Shown here: piece by piece, positions 8,903-18,957 of the stretch | Numbering within the stretch: the stretch's first letter is position 1 | How the letters are laid out: each line of letters starts with the position of its first letter | The notes under the pieces: model-generated | Told to the model about the DNA's origin: nothing | Databases searched by the model: none | The model's input: only the letters and a program-made list of their open reading frames with translations | Program-made: the position numbers and the translations under genes | Assembly (NCBI GenBank): GCA_913054455.1 | Contig: CAJXIL010000004.1 | Coordinates: 1 to 61,868, forward strand | DNA from: an uncultured Roseobacter sp. | GTDB lineage: Bacteria > Pseudomonadota > Alphaproteobacteria > Rhodobacterales > Rhodobacteraceae | Direction: 5' to 3' | DNA length: 61,868 nucleotides

Positions 8903-8931
8903 GGAGGCGACATCCACAGGATGCCGCCTCC
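8903..8931. terminator. Hairpin terminator between convergent genes
   Basis: GGAGGCGACATCC, loop ACA, GGATGCCGCCTCC: 12 of 13 positions pair. It lies between the end of the DUF1330 gene and the end of the convergent formate dehydrogenase gene. No long T run follows, so its strength as an intrinsic terminator is uncertain, but the position fits bidirectional termination. Confidence 0.7.
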
Positions 8932-8954
8932 GAAGTACCGTTATGGCCAAAAGG

Positions 8955-11729
8955 CTATTCTGCTGCCAACTGACTCTGCGCTTTTTCGATCTTCACGGCA
9001 GCAAATTTGAATTCAGGGATCTTGCCATACGGATCCAGCGCTGGGTTAGTCAGGATATTGGCCGCAGCCTCTACATAGGCAAAAGGCACAAAGACCATAT
9101 CCTCTGCGATCGCACGATCCGCACGGGCCATGATCTCAATCGCGCCGCGCCGTGTTGACAACCGCACCATTTCGCCCGGCTCTACGCCCAGTGCGCGCAG
9201 GGTTTTGGGGTGCAGCGAGCAGTTGGCTTCGGGCTCGACCGCATCCAGCACCAGTGAGCGGCGTGTCATCGAGCCGGTGTGCCAGTGTTCCAGCTGACGC
9301 CCTGTAGTCATAATCATCGGGTACTCCGCATCAGGGGCCTCATCCGGGGCAATGACACTGGCCGGGGTGAAGCGAGCGCGGCCCTCAGCCCGTGGGAAAC
9401 CGTCGCCAAACACAATCGCCTGACCAGGATCCGTCTCATGCAGCGACGGGTAGGTAATGGTTTCAGTTTCCAATCGATCCCAGGTGATATTGTCCAATGA
9501 CTTCATGTTGAGCTTCATCTCAGCAAAGACCTCGGAGACATCAGAATAGTCCCAAGGCAGGCCAGTGCGCTGTGCCAGCTCGACGGTAATCTTCCAATCT
9601 TCACGCGCCTCACCGGGAGGTGCCACGGCGGGACGGACACGCTGCACCTGGCGGTTGGTATTGGAGACGGTGCCGTTCTTTTCATAAAGCGCCGAGGCGG
9701 GCAGGATGATATCGGCAAAATTTGCCGTCTCGGTCAGGAAGATATCCTGCACGATCATCAGGTCCAGCTTGGCAAAGGCCTCCCGTGCGTGATCGGCATC
9801 AGGGTCCGACATCGCCGGGTTTTCCCCCTGGATATACATGCCCTTGATATTGCCCGCATAGGCTTGATCGACGATCTCGGTCACGGTGAGGCCTTTCTCG
9901 TTCGAGAAATCACCACCGCCCCAGACATCGGTAAAACTTTTACGGATGCCGTCATCCATGACCGACTGATAATCCGGCAGGAACATCGGAATCAGACCCG
10001 CATCGGACGCGCCCTGCACGTTGTTTTGTCCGCGCAGCGGATGCAGACCAGCGCCGGGTTTGCCGACATTGCCGGTCATCAGCGCCAGGCTGATCAGGCA
10101 GCGTGAATTGTCGGTGCCATGGATGTGCTGAGAGATACCCATGCCCCAGAAGATCAGCCCCGCCTTGCCCTTGGCAAAGGTCCGCGCGGTGCGGCGCAGC
10201 TGTTCGGGCGAGATACCACAGATCTCTGACATTGCTTCGGGCGTGAACTGCGCCAGATGCTGCTTCTCGGCCTCCCAGTTCTCGGTGAACTTTTCGATGT
10301 AAGAGCGATCATAGAGCTCTTCTTCAACGATCACATGCATCAGTGCGTTCAGCATCGACACATCGGCGCCGGGACGGAACTGCAGCATCTCGGTAGCAAA
10401 GCGGCGCATGCCGACACCGCGCGGATCCATCACGATCAGCTTACCTCCGCGTTTAGTGAACTGTTTGAAATAGGTTGCAGCAACGGGGTGGTTTTCGATC
10501 GGGTTGGAGCCGATGATGATCGCTACATCCGCGTTTTCGATCTCGTTAAAGGTCGCAGTCACCGCACCGGAGCCGACGTTTTCGATTAGCGCCGCAACAG
10601 AGGAAGCATGGCATAGACGGGTACAGTGGTCGACGTTGTTGTGCTTGAACCCCTGGCGGATGAACTTCTGGAAGAGATAGGCCTCTTCGTTGGTGCATTT
10701 TGCCGAGCCAAAGCCGGCAACCGATTTGGGATCTTCATCGCGCAGCGCCTTCAGACGTGTGCCCGCCAGCTCCATCGCCTCTTCCCAGCTGGCTTCGCGG
10801 AAATGAGTCGTAAGATCGCCAGGATCGACGTTGAGCCCCTTGGCTGGCGCATCATCACGACGGATTAGCGGTTTGGTTAGACGATGCGGGTGGTGGATAT
10901 AGTCAAAGCCAAAGCGGCCTTTGACGCAAAGGCGGCCTTCATTGGCGGGGCCATTGATGCCCTCGACATGTTTGACCTTACCGTCCTTGACCTTGAGGCT
11001 GACCTTGCAGCCAACCCCGCAGAAGGGGCAGACGCTTTCGGTCTCGGAATCATAATCTTTGAGATCCCCCACGCCCTGGTCATCCAGAACAGCGGCTGGC
11101 ATGAGCGCACCGGTAGGGCAGGCCTGCACGCATTCGCCACAGGCCACACAAGAGGAAGCCCCCATGTCGTCAGCGATATCAAACACTGGATAGGCATCAT
11201 GGCCACGACCGGCCATGCCGATCACGTCATTGACCTGAACTTCGCGGCAGGCGCGCACACAGAGACCACAAGAGATACAGGCGTCCAGATTGACCGACAT
11301 CGCAACATGGCTGTCATCGAGCAGCGGAATCCGGCCTTCTTCCAGCTTGGGGAAACGTGACTCCGAAATCCCGTTGAGTTCGGCCATATCCCACAGGTGC
11401 GAGGACTTATCATGCGCCTCTTCCTGTTTGGGCTGGTCTGCTACCAGAAGCTCCATCACCATTTTGCGGGCAGCTTCCGCACGCGCGTTATTGGTGGTGA
11501 CAACCATGCCCTCAGAGGGTTCGCGAATACAGGAGGCGGCCAGGGTGCGCTCGCCTTCGATCTCGACCATACAGGCGCGGCAGTTGCCATCGGGACGATA
11601 GCCGGGCTGCGGCTTGTGGCACAGATGCGGGATCTTGAGACCCCGGCCATTGGCGACTTCCCAAATGGTCAGGCCTGCCTCGGTGGTGACGGTTTCACCA
11701 TCAAGGGTAAAGGTTACTTCAGTGCTCAT
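8955..11729 (-). CDS. fdsA: NAD-dependent formate dehydrogenase, catalytic alpha subunit
   Basis: A 924-residue molybdopterin enzyme oxidising formate to CO2. An N-terminal [2Fe-2S] domain carries Cys37, 50, 53 and 67. It is followed by two ferredoxin-type clusters (CISCGLCVRAC and CVACGECVQAC), then the Mo-bis-MGD domain starting with CPFCGVGC and a C-terminal molydopterin-dinucleotide-binding region. The Mo ligand region DHCTRLCHASS has Cys, not selenocysteine. The gene starts three bases after the fused beta/gamma subunit gene, so subunits are made together. The complex is cytosolic and NAD-linked. In this window it would remove C1 units from the demethylation operon. No fdhD or delta-subunit gene is present here. 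Confidence 0.92.
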   Translation of the reverse strand: MSTEVTFTLDGETVTTEAGLTIWEVANGRGLKIPHLCHKPQPGYRPDGNCRACMVEIEGERTLAASCIREPSEGMVVTTNNARAEAARKMVMELLVADQPKQEEAHDKSSHLWDMAELNGISESRFPKLEEGRIPLLDDSHVAMSVNLDACISCGLCVRACREVQVNDVIGMAGRGHDAYPVFDIADDMGASSCVACGECVQACPTGALMPAAVLDDQGVGDLKDYDSETESVCPFCGVGCKVSLKVKDGKVKHVEGINGPANEGRLCVKGRFGFDYIHHPHRLTKPLIRRDDAPAKGLNVDPGDLTTHFREASWEEAMELAGTRLKALRDEDPKSVAGFGSAKCTNEEAYLFQKFIRQGFKHNNVDHCTRLCHASSVAALIENVGSGAVTATFNEIENADVAIIIGSNPIENHPVAATYFKQFTKRGGKLIVMDPRGVGMRRFATEMLQFRPGADVSMLNALMHVIVEEELYDRSYIEKFTENWEAEKQHLAQFTPEAMSEICGISPEQLRRTARTFAKGKAGLIFWGMGISQHIHGTDNSRCLISLALMTGNVGKPGAGLHPLRGQNNVQGASDAGLIPMFLPDYQSVMDDGIRKSFTDVWGGGDFSNEKGLTVTEIVDQAYAGNIKGMYIQGENPAMSDPDADHAREAFAKLDLMIVQDIFLTETANFADIILPASALYEKNGTVSNTNRQVQRVRPAVAPPGEAREDWKITVELAQRTGLPWDYSDVSEVFAEMKLNMKSLDNITWDRLETETITYPSLHETDPGQAIVFGDGFPRAEGRARFTPASVIAPDEAPDAEYPMIMTTGRQLEHWHTGSMTRRSLVLDAVEPEANCSLHPKTLRALGVEPGEMVRLSTRRGAIEIMARADRAIAEDMVFVPFAYVEAAANILTNPALDPYGKIPEFKFAAVKIEKAQSQLAAE

Positions 11730-11732
11730 GGC

Positions 11733-13421
11733 TCACACCTCATCCGGGAAATGTTTGATGGTCAGACGGATCGGGTTTGGCGCGGCCTGACCCAAACCAC
11801 AAATCGAGGTATCAATCATGGCAGCGCTCAGCTCTTCCAGCAGGTCCTGATCCCACTTCTTTTCACTCATCAGTTTGACGGCCTTCTCGCAGCCCACCCG
11901 GCAGGGAGTGCACTGCCCACAGCTTTCATCCTCGAAAAAGCGCAGCATGTTCAGCGCCGCATCGCGGGCCGAGTCATGATCGGACAGCACTACAACGGCG
12001 GCGGAGCCAATAAAGGTTCCATGGGGTTGCAGGGTGTCAAAATCAAGCGGCACATCATGCATGGACGCAGGCAGCAGACCTGAGGAAGGACCACCGGGCT
12101 GATAGGCCTTGAAGAGATGCCCCTCCAGCATACCGCCGCAGGCCTCGATAATGTCGGTGATGGTGGAGCCCGCAGGCAGCAGATGCACGCCGGGGTTTTT
12201 GACGCGACCAGACACGGAATAGCTGCGCAGACCTTTGCGGCCGTTCTTTTCAACCGAATTGAGGCACTCAGGGCCTTCGCGGTTGATCTTGCAAACCCAA
12301 TAAAGCGTCTCGACATTGTGCACCAGCGTTGGGCGGCCAAAGATGCCCACCTGCGCCACAAAGGGCGGACGGTGACGCGGCTCGCCACGCTTACCCTCGA
12401 TGGACTCGATCATGGCGCTTTCTTCACCGCAGATATAGGCACCCGCGCCACGACGCAGGTCGATATAGCCAGGCTCAACAATACCTGCTTGTTCCAGCGC
12501 TGTGATCTCGGTGGCGAGGATCTTCAGCACGGCAGGATATTCGTCGCGCATGTAGATAAAGCACTTTTCGGCCTCAACCGCCCAGGCCGCCATCAACATA
12601 CCCTCGAGGAAGACATGTGGGGTGCGCTCTAGGTAGTAGCGGTCCTTGAAGGTGCCGGGCTCGCCTTCATCGCCGTTTACGGCGAGATAGCGCGTGCCTT
12701 CATTGGCGCGCACAAAGCCCCATTTGGTGCCCGATGGGAAACCAGCGCCGCCCAGACCACGCAGGCCGGCCTCTTTGATCTTGGCCTGAACAGCTTCCCA
12801 TTCGCCGTTGGCACGCAGGTCTTTCAGAACAGCATAACCGCCGTCGGCCGCATAGGCTGCCAGAGCCTCATAGTCGGGCACATGCGCATGGGTGTCATCA
12901 CCTGCAATCGCCGCTTCGACCTTTTCAAGCGTGGCGTGGTCGATGTGGTTGTGGCCAATTTCCAGCACCGGCGCCGTGTCGCAACGGCCCATGCAGGGCG
13001 CCCGCAGCACACGCACTTGTGAAGCGTCCAACCCGTCTTCCAGCGCCTTTTGCAGCTGTTCGGCGCCGGCCAATTCGCAGGACAGGGAATCACAGACCCG
13101 GATGGTCAGCGCAGGCGGCGGTGTCTCGCCTTCCTTCACCACATCAAAATGCGCATAGAAGGACGCGACTTCGTAGATCTCGGCCTGGCCGGTGCGCATC
13201 TCTTCTGCCAGCGCACGGATATGCGGGGCGCTCAGATTACCATAAGCATCCTGAATCAGGTGCAGAAATTCGATCAGCATATCCCGGCTACGGGGCTGCT
13301 CGCCCAGAAGTTCCAGAACCTCGCTATGCGCCTGATCCTCCAGCTGGCGGCCCTTGGGCGTTTTACGCCCTTTGCCTTTGCCGGATTTCCAGACGCCCTT
13401 GCTATTGTCCAATGGTGCCAC
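11733..13421 (-). CDS. fdsB: Formate dehydrogenase NAD-reducing subunit, NuoE-NuoF (gamma-beta) fusion
   Basis: A 562-residue fusion. Residues about 35-160 are NuoE-like with the [2Fe-2S] set CDSLSC and CMGRC. The rest is NuoF-like: GLRGLGGAGFPSGTKW for FMN, VNGDEGEPGTFKDR for NADH, and the [4Fe-4S] motif CGQCTPCRVGC near the C terminus. It moves electrons from FdsA to NAD. The frame opens at a GTG at 13460, but GGAGG just upstream of the GTG at 13421 makes the shorter start more credible. The gene precedes fdsA and follows a LysR gene in the same direction. The fusion replaces separate fdsG and fdsB genes. Confidence 0.9.
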   Translation of the reverse strand: MAPLDNSKGVWKSGKGKGRKTPKGRQLEDQAHSEVLELLGEQPRSRDMLIEFLHLIQDAYGNLSAPHIRALAEEMRTGQAEIYEVASFYAHFDVVKEGETPPPALTIRVCDSLSCELAGAEQLQKALEDGLDASQVRVLRAPCMGRCDTAPVLEIGHNHIDHATLEKVEAAIAGDDTHAHVPDYEALAAYAADGGYAVLKDLRANGEWEAVQAKIKEAGLRGLGGAGFPSGTKWGFVRANEGTRYLAVNGDEGEPGTFKDRYYLERTPHVFLEGMLMAAWAVEAEKCFIYMRDEYPAVLKILATEITALEQAGIVEPGYIDLRRGAGAYICGEESAMIESIEGKRGEPRHRPPFVAQVGIFGRPTLVHNVETLYWVCKINREGPECLNSVEKNGRKGLRSYSVSGRVKNPGVHLLPAGSTITDIIEACGGMLEGHLFKAYQPGGPSSGLLPASMHDVPLDFDTLQPHGTFIGSAAVVVLSDHDSARDAALNMLRFFEDESCGQCTPCRVGCEKAVKLMSEKKWDQDLLEELSAAMIDTSICGLGQAAPNPIRLTIKHFPDEV

Positions 13422-13518
13422 GCTGACCTCCAAAAATTCGCACGTGCCTTTTCTCGGCACATGTCATCAGGAAATCATATCGTCAAATCGAATGTGGGAA
13501 ATGCGCAATAACGAAAAT

Positions 13519-14418
13519 TTATGATGCAAAGGCGGCAACCACTCGCCGCAATGAGGCAACGGTCGTCAGTTCCGGATTGCGCTGAAGGCAGGCCAGACAG
13601 ATTGGGCGCGCCTGCGATTCCATTTCCCCCGCACTCACCAACCCCAGCGCGCGGGTCCCGCCAATCTCTCCCAGAGCATCCACCAAAGCGCGGGGCAGGA
13701 TAGTCGCGACTGCGCCTGCGCGGGCCATGATAATTGCCGACATAAATCCACTGGATTCAGACATCACCTCGGGTTTCAGTTCCAGACCCGCAAAGATACG
13801 GTCCAGAATGCGCCGGTTCTGCATGCCCGGCTCCAACAAGCTGAGAGGGAGATCAGCGGCGTCCTGCCAGCTGATACTATCGCCAAGATGGGCAACCATG
13901 GCCTCAGGCGCCAGCAACACATAGCTTTCTTCGTACAAATCCGTGATCGTCACCAATCCGGGCGGCACGCTATCGCTATAGGTCACGCCCGCATCAATGG
14001 TCCCATCCAAAAGCCGCTGCTGGATGGCCATAGAGGTGGTCACATCAATATGAACCAGAACGCGCGGGTGCACCTCGTGCAAGCGGTTCACCAGTTGTGC
14101 TGCAAAAGCCGTCGCTGTGGGCACCACCCCCATCACCAGAGTGCCGGTCACCTCCCCGCGTGAGGCGGCGATCTCTTGATCCAGGGCCTTGGCATCGTCG
14201 AGAATACCGCGCGCACGGCGCACAATCATCTCTCCCTCGCCAGTCAGCCCCTGGAAGCGGTTGCCACGCCGCACGATTGAGAGCCCCAACTTCTCCTCTA
14301 GATTGCGAATGCGCATCGAAAAGGCGGGCTGCGACATACCACAGTCTTTGGCCGCTTTGGCAAAATGCTGGTGCCGGGCAAGCGCGGTCAACAATTGGAG
14401 ATCTCTGAGTTCTATCAT
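13519..14418 (-). CDS. LysR family regulator, probably of formate dehydrogenase
   Basis: A 299-residue LysR protein with the winged helix at the N terminus (IELRDLQLLTALARHQHFAKAA, then GMSQPAFSMRIRNLEEKLG) and a substrate-binding domain after residue 90. I chose ATG 14418 because it puts the helix-turn-helix at the normal distance; the upstream 12-codon extension is not LysR-like. It lies 97 bases upstream of the formate dehydrogenase genes on the same strand, with an AT-rich gap between, so it is a likely activator of them. Target assignment is from position only. Confidence 0.85.
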   Translation of the reverse strand: MIELRDLQLLTALARHQHFAKAAKDCGMSQPAFSMRIRNLEEKLGLSIVRRGNRFQGLTGEGEMIVRRARGILDDAKALDQEIAASRGEVTGTLVMGVVPTATAFAAQLVNRLHEVHPRVLVHIDVTTSMAIQQRLLDGTIDAGVTYSDSVPPGLVTITDLYEESYVLLAPEAMVAHLGDSISWQDAADLPLSLLEPGMQNRRILDRIFAGLELKPEVMSESSGFMSAIIMARAGAVATILPRALVDALGEIGGTRALGLVSAGEMESQARPICLACLQRNPELTTVASLRRVVAAFAS

Positions 14419-14997
14419 CCGGCGACCATAGTGCGGGAAGCCGCCAAGACGCAATCAATGCGATGCCCTTTCCCCACAGGCTCGGAAGACAAGAAAGCCT
14501 GGGGCGCGAACAATCCCCACAAGCGCCCACAAAACCGAAGTCTGAAAATCGGGTTTAAGGCCTGGGCGAATTTGAGCCTCAAGCGAAGAGCAGCGGGACA
14601 AGCCGATTCTAAACTTCTTGGGTCCTGTCAAATAGAAATACACTCGTAGGCTGCACTATTTTTGGCTCAGATACTGACTCCTGGCCCCGTAAAAGCCCAA
14701 AGTACAGAGAACTGTATCTAATATTCGTGCGAAACCCGCACCGGGCCGTTGCCGAGAAACAGCCCAAAAATCATCTTTTTTATGGCCAAAAACACATTAC
14801 AATCAGTATCTTGGTGATAAAGTATCGTATTGATATTACGTTAAGGTCACCTATCCCGAGCCCGCCATCCAGCCCTAAGATCAAGTCTGCAGCCCCGCTC
14901 CCAGCCTGCCTAAAACTTGACCAGTTAAGACCTCGGTAAGTCGCCAACCATACCCTTGAACGACCCAAATTGGACGGACACTGCTGAGGAGCATCTA
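14419..14997. other. Intergenic region, no gene seen
   Basis: This 579-base gap lies between the outward-reading LysR gene and the sensor/chemotaxis pair. Short open frames are present, but none has a ribosome site or recognisable protein. The part from about 14770 to 14850 is AT-rich and would hold the promoter of the sensor gene. No operator or RNA gene was recognised. Confidence 0.5.
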
Positions 14998-15567
14998 ATG
15001 CGTACCCTAACGATTGCATCTATTTTTGCCCTATCAACCCTGCCTGCTTTTGCCTCTGACTATCAGGCTGCAATGGCAGGATATCTTGAAACCAATATCC
15101 GCAGCTGGGCTCAATCCCAGGTTCTGGTCGAGGCCATTTCTAACCGAAATGGTGAAACAAATGCCCTGGCCCAAGCCGATGTAGATGCCCTGGATCTCCA
15201 GTGGCGCGCTGAAGTCGGCACAGGCGACTCCGCTTTGATCAACGACGTGCTGAACAACGCAGCGGCAGACTTTCTGCGCGCTCAGGTTGAAGCCTCAGGT
15301 GGCCGGATCACCGAGGTCTTTATCATGGATGCGCAGGGTCTGAATGTTGCAGCCTCTGGCACCACATCAGACATGTGGCAAGGAGACGAAGCCAAGTTTC
15401 AGAAGACCTATAGCGTTGGCTCGGATGCCGTCCATTTTGGAGAAGTTGAATTGGATGAATCCAGCCGCCGATATCAAGCCCAGATTTCCTTGACGATCGT
15501 CGATGCGGAGTCTGGTGCTGCAATCGGTGCAATGACTGTAGGCGTCGACGCTGACTCCCTAATGTAA
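14998..15567 (+). CDS. Secreted cache-like (PDC) sensor protein
   Basis: A 189-residue protein with a signal peptide (MRTLTIASIFALSTLPAFAS, cleavage near residue 20). The mature part resembles an extracellular PDC/cache sensing domain: ITEVFIMDAQGLNVAASGTT, SDMWQGDEAKFQKTY, and the closing AAIGAMTVGVDADSL. It has no membrane anchor, so it should be free in the periplasm. GAGGAG precedes the ATG. It lies 49 bases upstream of a chemoreceptor gene in the same direction, so it may bind a ligand and present it to that receptor. The stand-alone sensor domain is unusual, since cache domains are normally fused to receptors. Confidence 0.7.
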   Translation: MRTLTIASIFALSTLPAFASDYQAAMAGYLETNIRSWAQSQVLVEAISNRNGETNALAQADVDALDLQWRAEVGTGDSALINDVLNNAAADFLRAQVEASGGRITEVFIMDAQGLNVAASGTTSDMWQGDEAKFQKTYSVGSDAVHFGEVELDESSRRYQAQISLTIVDAESGAAIGAMTVGVDADSLM

Positions 15568-15616
15568 AACTCAACCAGCAAACAGCTCACCGCAGATAAC
15601 GAATGAAGGTTAGAAA

Positions 15617-17476
15617 ATGAAAACCCGCATACCCTCGATTACACTATTCAAAGGCATGTCAGTCTTCATGAAGTGCTGTTTGCTGATCGCCGCAACCACC
15701 ATGGTTGTGGCTGGCGCTCTCGTGGTCAGAACTAATGCCACGTTTAATGACGCCGTTGAAAAGGGTGTGCATACCCTTGGCAATGGCGTCACCATCACGG
15801 TGGCGGCCCGAAGCGGTGGCTCTATTCGTTTCGGCGACTCAGAGCGCCTCTCGAATGATATCTTGAAAATCCTGGAGCTTTCCGACGGGCGGGCCAAGTT
15901 TGGTATTGCCGTGAATGCAAAAGGCAAAGTCGTCGCCACCGCCGGGGAAGCAAGTGAAGCAGATATTGAGGCACTGACCGTTTTGGGCAATACTTCAGCG
16001 GAATCCGGACTGTTGGAAACCAGCCCAGACGGTTACTTCATCGCTGCGCCTGCAATGGCTGGTGCGAATGCTGACGTATTGGTTGGATCGATTGCAATGA
16101 TCTGGTCGCCGGAACGCGCCTTTGCCGAGGCAGCCCCAGGTCAGATGATGACGCATATCTTTGCAGGCGCCGCCTTTGTGATCATGTGCCTGCTGTCCGT
16201 CATCGCCCTGCGCAGCATTCTATCGCGACCTCTGAAAACAGTTGGGGAAACCATCGATGTGATCGCGGATGGCGACTATTCACAGCCCGTGCCTTTGTTG
16301 GATCGCCGGGACGAAATGGGTGCCATCGCCCGTACCATCGACCACTTGAAAACACAGCTCACAGCCGCTCAAGAGGTCGAAGAAGAACGCCAAAAGGCAC
16401 AGGAAGCGCAGAAACATGTGGTGGATCGGTTGAACCGCGCTTTGCACAGCATGTCCGAAGGCGACCTTACGCAGGTAATCAACACGCCTTTCAAGGGCGA
16501 ATACGAAAGCCTTCGCGCCAATTACAACACCACTCTGTCGACTCTGGTTGGGATTATGAATGCGGTTGTCGAAAGCACCACGCGGATCCGCGCCAACGCA
16601 GAGGAGATCAGCCAGTCCTCCAGCGACCTGTCGCAGCGAACCGAAAGCCAGGCTGCCACATTGGAAGAAACCGCCGCCGCGATGGAACAGCTCACAGTGA
16701 GCGTGAAATCCGCCGCCGAGGGCGCCAAGCAGGTCGAAGTCATCGTTGAAGAGGCCCAAAACGGTGCCAAGCAAAGCGGTCAAGTTGTCACGGATGCGGT
16801 CAACGCTATGTCCGAGATCGAGACCTCTTCTAATCAGATTTCGCAGATCATCTCGGTGATTGACGATATCTCCTTCCAGACCAACCTTCTGGCGCTCAAC
16901 GCCGGGGTTGAGGCCGCCCGTGCAGGCGAAGCCGGACGTGGCTTTGCCGTGGTTGCCTCCGAAGTTAGGGCCCTAGCACAACGGTCTTCTGACGCTGCTC
17001 AGGAAATCAAGCAGCTGATCTCTGAGAGTTCACAGCACGTTGCCAAGGGTGTGGATTTGGTTGGCAAGGCTGGCAGTGAACTGGAGAACATCATCGGTCG
17101 TGTGGGCACCATCTCCAATCACGTGGCCGAGATTGCCCAGGGCGCCAGCGAACAGTCCACCACATTGCTGGAAATCAACACCGGTGTTTCGCAATTGGAT
17201 CACGTGACCCAACACAACGCCGCCATGGTCGAAGAAAGCACCGCAGCCAGCCAGATCCTGCGCAATGATGCAACTGAATTGGCCGGCCAAGTTGCAGTCT
17301 TTAAGACCGGCGCAGAATCAGCTGCTGCACCAGCCCGGTCCGCAGCACCGGCTCCCGCACCCGCGGCCCATGCCGAATTCCACCAGGCTGAGAATGATTT
17401 TTTTGCAGATGATTTTTCAGATGATACTGAGGATTCCTTTGCTCTCCCCAAAGCTGCCGGTTGGGACGATTTCTAA
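15617..17476 (+). CDS. Methyl-accepting chemotaxis protein
   Basis: A 619-residue receptor. TM1 lies at about 20-40, a periplasmic single-cache-like domain spans about 41-176, TM2 is at 177-200, and HAMP modules cover about 200-330. The cytoplasmic signalling coiled coil follows, with the conserved hairpin tip ([23 protein letters not shown]) and methylation-helix Glu/Gln pairs. An Ala/Pro-rich linker follows, and the protein ends GWDDF, which fits the xWxxF pentapeptide that tethers CheR/CheB. It is paired with the secreted cache protein upstream and ended by a strong terminator. The ligand is unknown. Confidence 0.93.
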   Translation: MKTRIPSITLFKGMSVFMKCCLLIAATTMVVAGALVVRTNATFNDAVEKGVHTLGNGVTITVAARSGGSIRFGDSERLSNDILKILELSDGRAKFGIAVNAKGKVVATAGEASEADIEALTVLGNTSAESGLLETSPDGYFIAAPAMAGANADVLVGSIAMIWSPERAFAEAAPGQMMTHIFAGAAFVIMCLLSVIALRSILSRPLKTVGETIDVIADGDYSQPVPLLDRRDEMGAIARTIDHLKTQLTAAQEVEEERQKAQEAQKHVVDRLNRALHSMSEGDLTQVINTPFKGEYESLRANYNTTLSTLVGIMNAVVESTTRIRANAEEISQSSSDLSQRTESQAATLEETAAAMEQLTVSVKSAAEGAKQVEVIVEEAQNGAKQSGQVVTDAVNAMSEIETSSNQISQIISVIDDISFQTNLLALNAGVEAARAGEAGRGFAVVASEVRALAQRSSDAAQEIKQLISESSQHVAKGVDLVGKAGSELENIIGRVGTISNHVAEIAQGASEQSTTLLEINTGVSQLDHVTQHNAAMVEESTAASQILRNDATELAGQVAVFKTGAESAAAPARSAAPAPAPAAHAEFHQAENDFFADDFSDDTEDSFALPKAAGWDDF

Positions 17477-17502
17477 ACCAGCCAGCCCCTGCTGGCCAAA
17501 AT

Positions 17503-17535
17503 ACCGCGCGCGCTCCGGCTCGCGCGGTTTTTTTT
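17503..17535 (+). terminator. Intrinsic terminator after chemoreceptor gene
   Basis: ACCGCGCG (17503-17510), a ten-base loop, CGCGCGGT (17521-17528), then a run of eight T. This is a textbook rho-independent terminator 27 bases after the stop codon. Confidence 0.9.
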
Positions 17536-17714
17536 CGTGTACGTGCAAAGGAACAAACTTCAATTTCAAGTGACCCTACGGCTCTGGGCATGGAAACTCA
17601 CGTGTAGCTCCCCTATCTAAGCCACACAATCGCACCAAAACATCTTCAAGGCGTCGTATCTCAGACCCCACGCCAAGAATGGTACCTCAGTTGCCACACG
17701 AAAGGATCCACCGC

Positions 17715-18398
17715 ATGAGCCTTCAAGACAGGTCTCCAGCAGACCAAGACGCACCCGCCCCTCTGCGCATCGATGTGGTCTCAGACGTAATGTGCCCCTG
17801 GTGTATCATTGGCTATCGACAGCTTGCCTCGGCATTGGAGGCCACAGGGACGGACTATGAGCTGCATTGGCACCCCTTTGAGCTGAACCCGAACATGCCT
17901 GCCGAGGGCCAGAACCTGCGCGAGCACCTTGTCGAGAAATACGGAGTCACCCCAGAACAATCCGAACAAAACCGCGCACAGATGACCAAAATTGGCGCAG
18001 ATCTGGGCTTTGACTTCCGCTTTGATCCTGAAATGCGGATGCACAATACCTTTGCCGCCCATCAATTGCTGCACTGGGCAGAGACCCAAGACCGCAAGGA
18101 TGACCTGAAACAGGCGCTATTCACCGCCCATTTCACCCACCACCGTGATTTGTCAGACACCCGCGTTCTGGCAGAGATCGCCGGTGAAATTGGTCTGGAC
18201 CGAGACGAGGCCCTGGCGGTACTAGAGGATCAGCGCTTTGCAGATACAGTGCGGGAAGCACAGCATTTTTGGCACAGCCAGGGCATTCAGAGCGTACCAG
18301 CGGTTGTGTTTGACCAGAAACACCTAGTCAGCGGTGCACAGGGGATTGAGAATTTCACCGGGATACTGGGACAGCTGGCACAGATGCGTCAGGCCTGA
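17715..18398 (+). CDS. DsbA family oxidoreductase (FrnE-like)
   Basis: A 227-residue thioredoxin-fold protein of the FrnE/2-hydroxychromene-2-carboxylate isomerase type. The active site CPWC is at residues 27-30 (VVSDVMCPWCIIG), a helical insertion follows, and the cis-Pro region is GIQSVPAVVFD. There is no signal peptide, so it acts in the cytoplasm, probably in thiol-disulfide exchange or glutathione-linked chemistry. The ATG at 17715 follows AAAGGA; the longer frame from 17679 lacks a site. It is a single gene with its own intergenic regions, and nothing in its context points to a specific partner. Confidence 0.88.
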   Translation: MSLQDRSPADQDAPAPLRIDVVSDVMCPWCIIGYRQLASALEATGTDYELHWHPFELNPNMPAEGQNLREHLVEKYGVTPEQSEQNRAQMTKIGADLGFDFRFDPEMRMHNTFAAHQLLHWAETQDRKDDLKQALFTAHFTHHRDLSDTRVLAEIAGEIGLDRDEALAVLEDQRFADTVREAQHFWHSQGIQSVPAVVFDQKHLVSGAQGIENFTGILGQLAQMRQA

Positions 18399-18414
18399 CC
18401 TCGGCTATCAACTG

Positions 18415-18478
18415 GTCAATTGCCAAAATGGCGGAGGTAGGGCCAACAAAACCTGCCGACCTCACTGTGGCAATTGAC
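18415..18478. repeat. Long inverted repeat, possible structured RNA or terminator
   Basis: GTCAATTGCCA (18415-18425) and TGGCAATTGAC (18468-18478) are perfect 11-base arms. Inside them GAGGT and ACCTC can pair further. It begins 17 bases after the FrnE stop and is not followed by a T run. It could be a factor-assisted terminator, an mRNA-stabilising element or a relic of a small mobile element. Confidence 0.55.
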
Positions 18479-18567
18479 TGAATGTCACCCCCTTTGGGAT
18501 CAGGTTCCCCTTGTTCTCCAGCGCCGTTTGCTCAAAAATCGACCCGGATTTGACTGGAGGATTTTTG

Positions 18568-18957
18568 ATGCACCTTGCAAAAACGCTAACTGCAGCCATC
18601 GCGGCACTCGCCCTTTCCGCCCCCTTGGCTTTGGCCGATGAGCTTCTGGCAGACTACGTGGCCTTTATCGGGCGCGATGATCTGTACAATTCCAAAGGCG
18701 CGCGGCTTAGCGAGCCATGGCAAATCCTGCGCCAGGACCGGGCGAACTATCACCGCTTTGGCATTTCGCAGCCCGGTGACGAATGGGATCCGATTTTCAA
18801 GGACAAGGGTAACCGCGCCATTATGGAGCGCATGGTGCAACACGGAAACATCGAAGCATCCGCTGGGCGCGGCATCGTGCAAGGCGGAGTCATGGTGCGG
18901 GTCAAAGTTTATGACAGCGGCAGCCGCGACTATGTGCGTGTCACCGTCACCCGCTAG
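18568..18957 (+). CDS. Small secreted protein of unknown function
   Basis: A 129-residue protein with a clear signal peptide (HLAKTLTAAIAALALSAPLALA, cleavage near residue 24). The mature part is soluble and basic/aromatic (YVAFIGRDDLYNSKGARL, then RANYHRFGISQPGDEWDPIF) and ends in a beta-rich stretch (GGVMVRVKVYDSG). CTGGAGG lies eight bases before the ATG. I do not recognise a family with certainty. It is probably periplasmic. Its last bases overlap the convergent YdcF gene. Confidence 0.75.
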   Translation: MHLAKTLTAAIAALALSAPLALADELLADYVAFIGRDDLYNSKGARLSEPWQILRQDRANYHRFGISQPGDEWDPIFKDKGNRAIMERMVQHGNIEASAGRGIVQGGVMVRVKVYDSGSRDYVRVTVTR

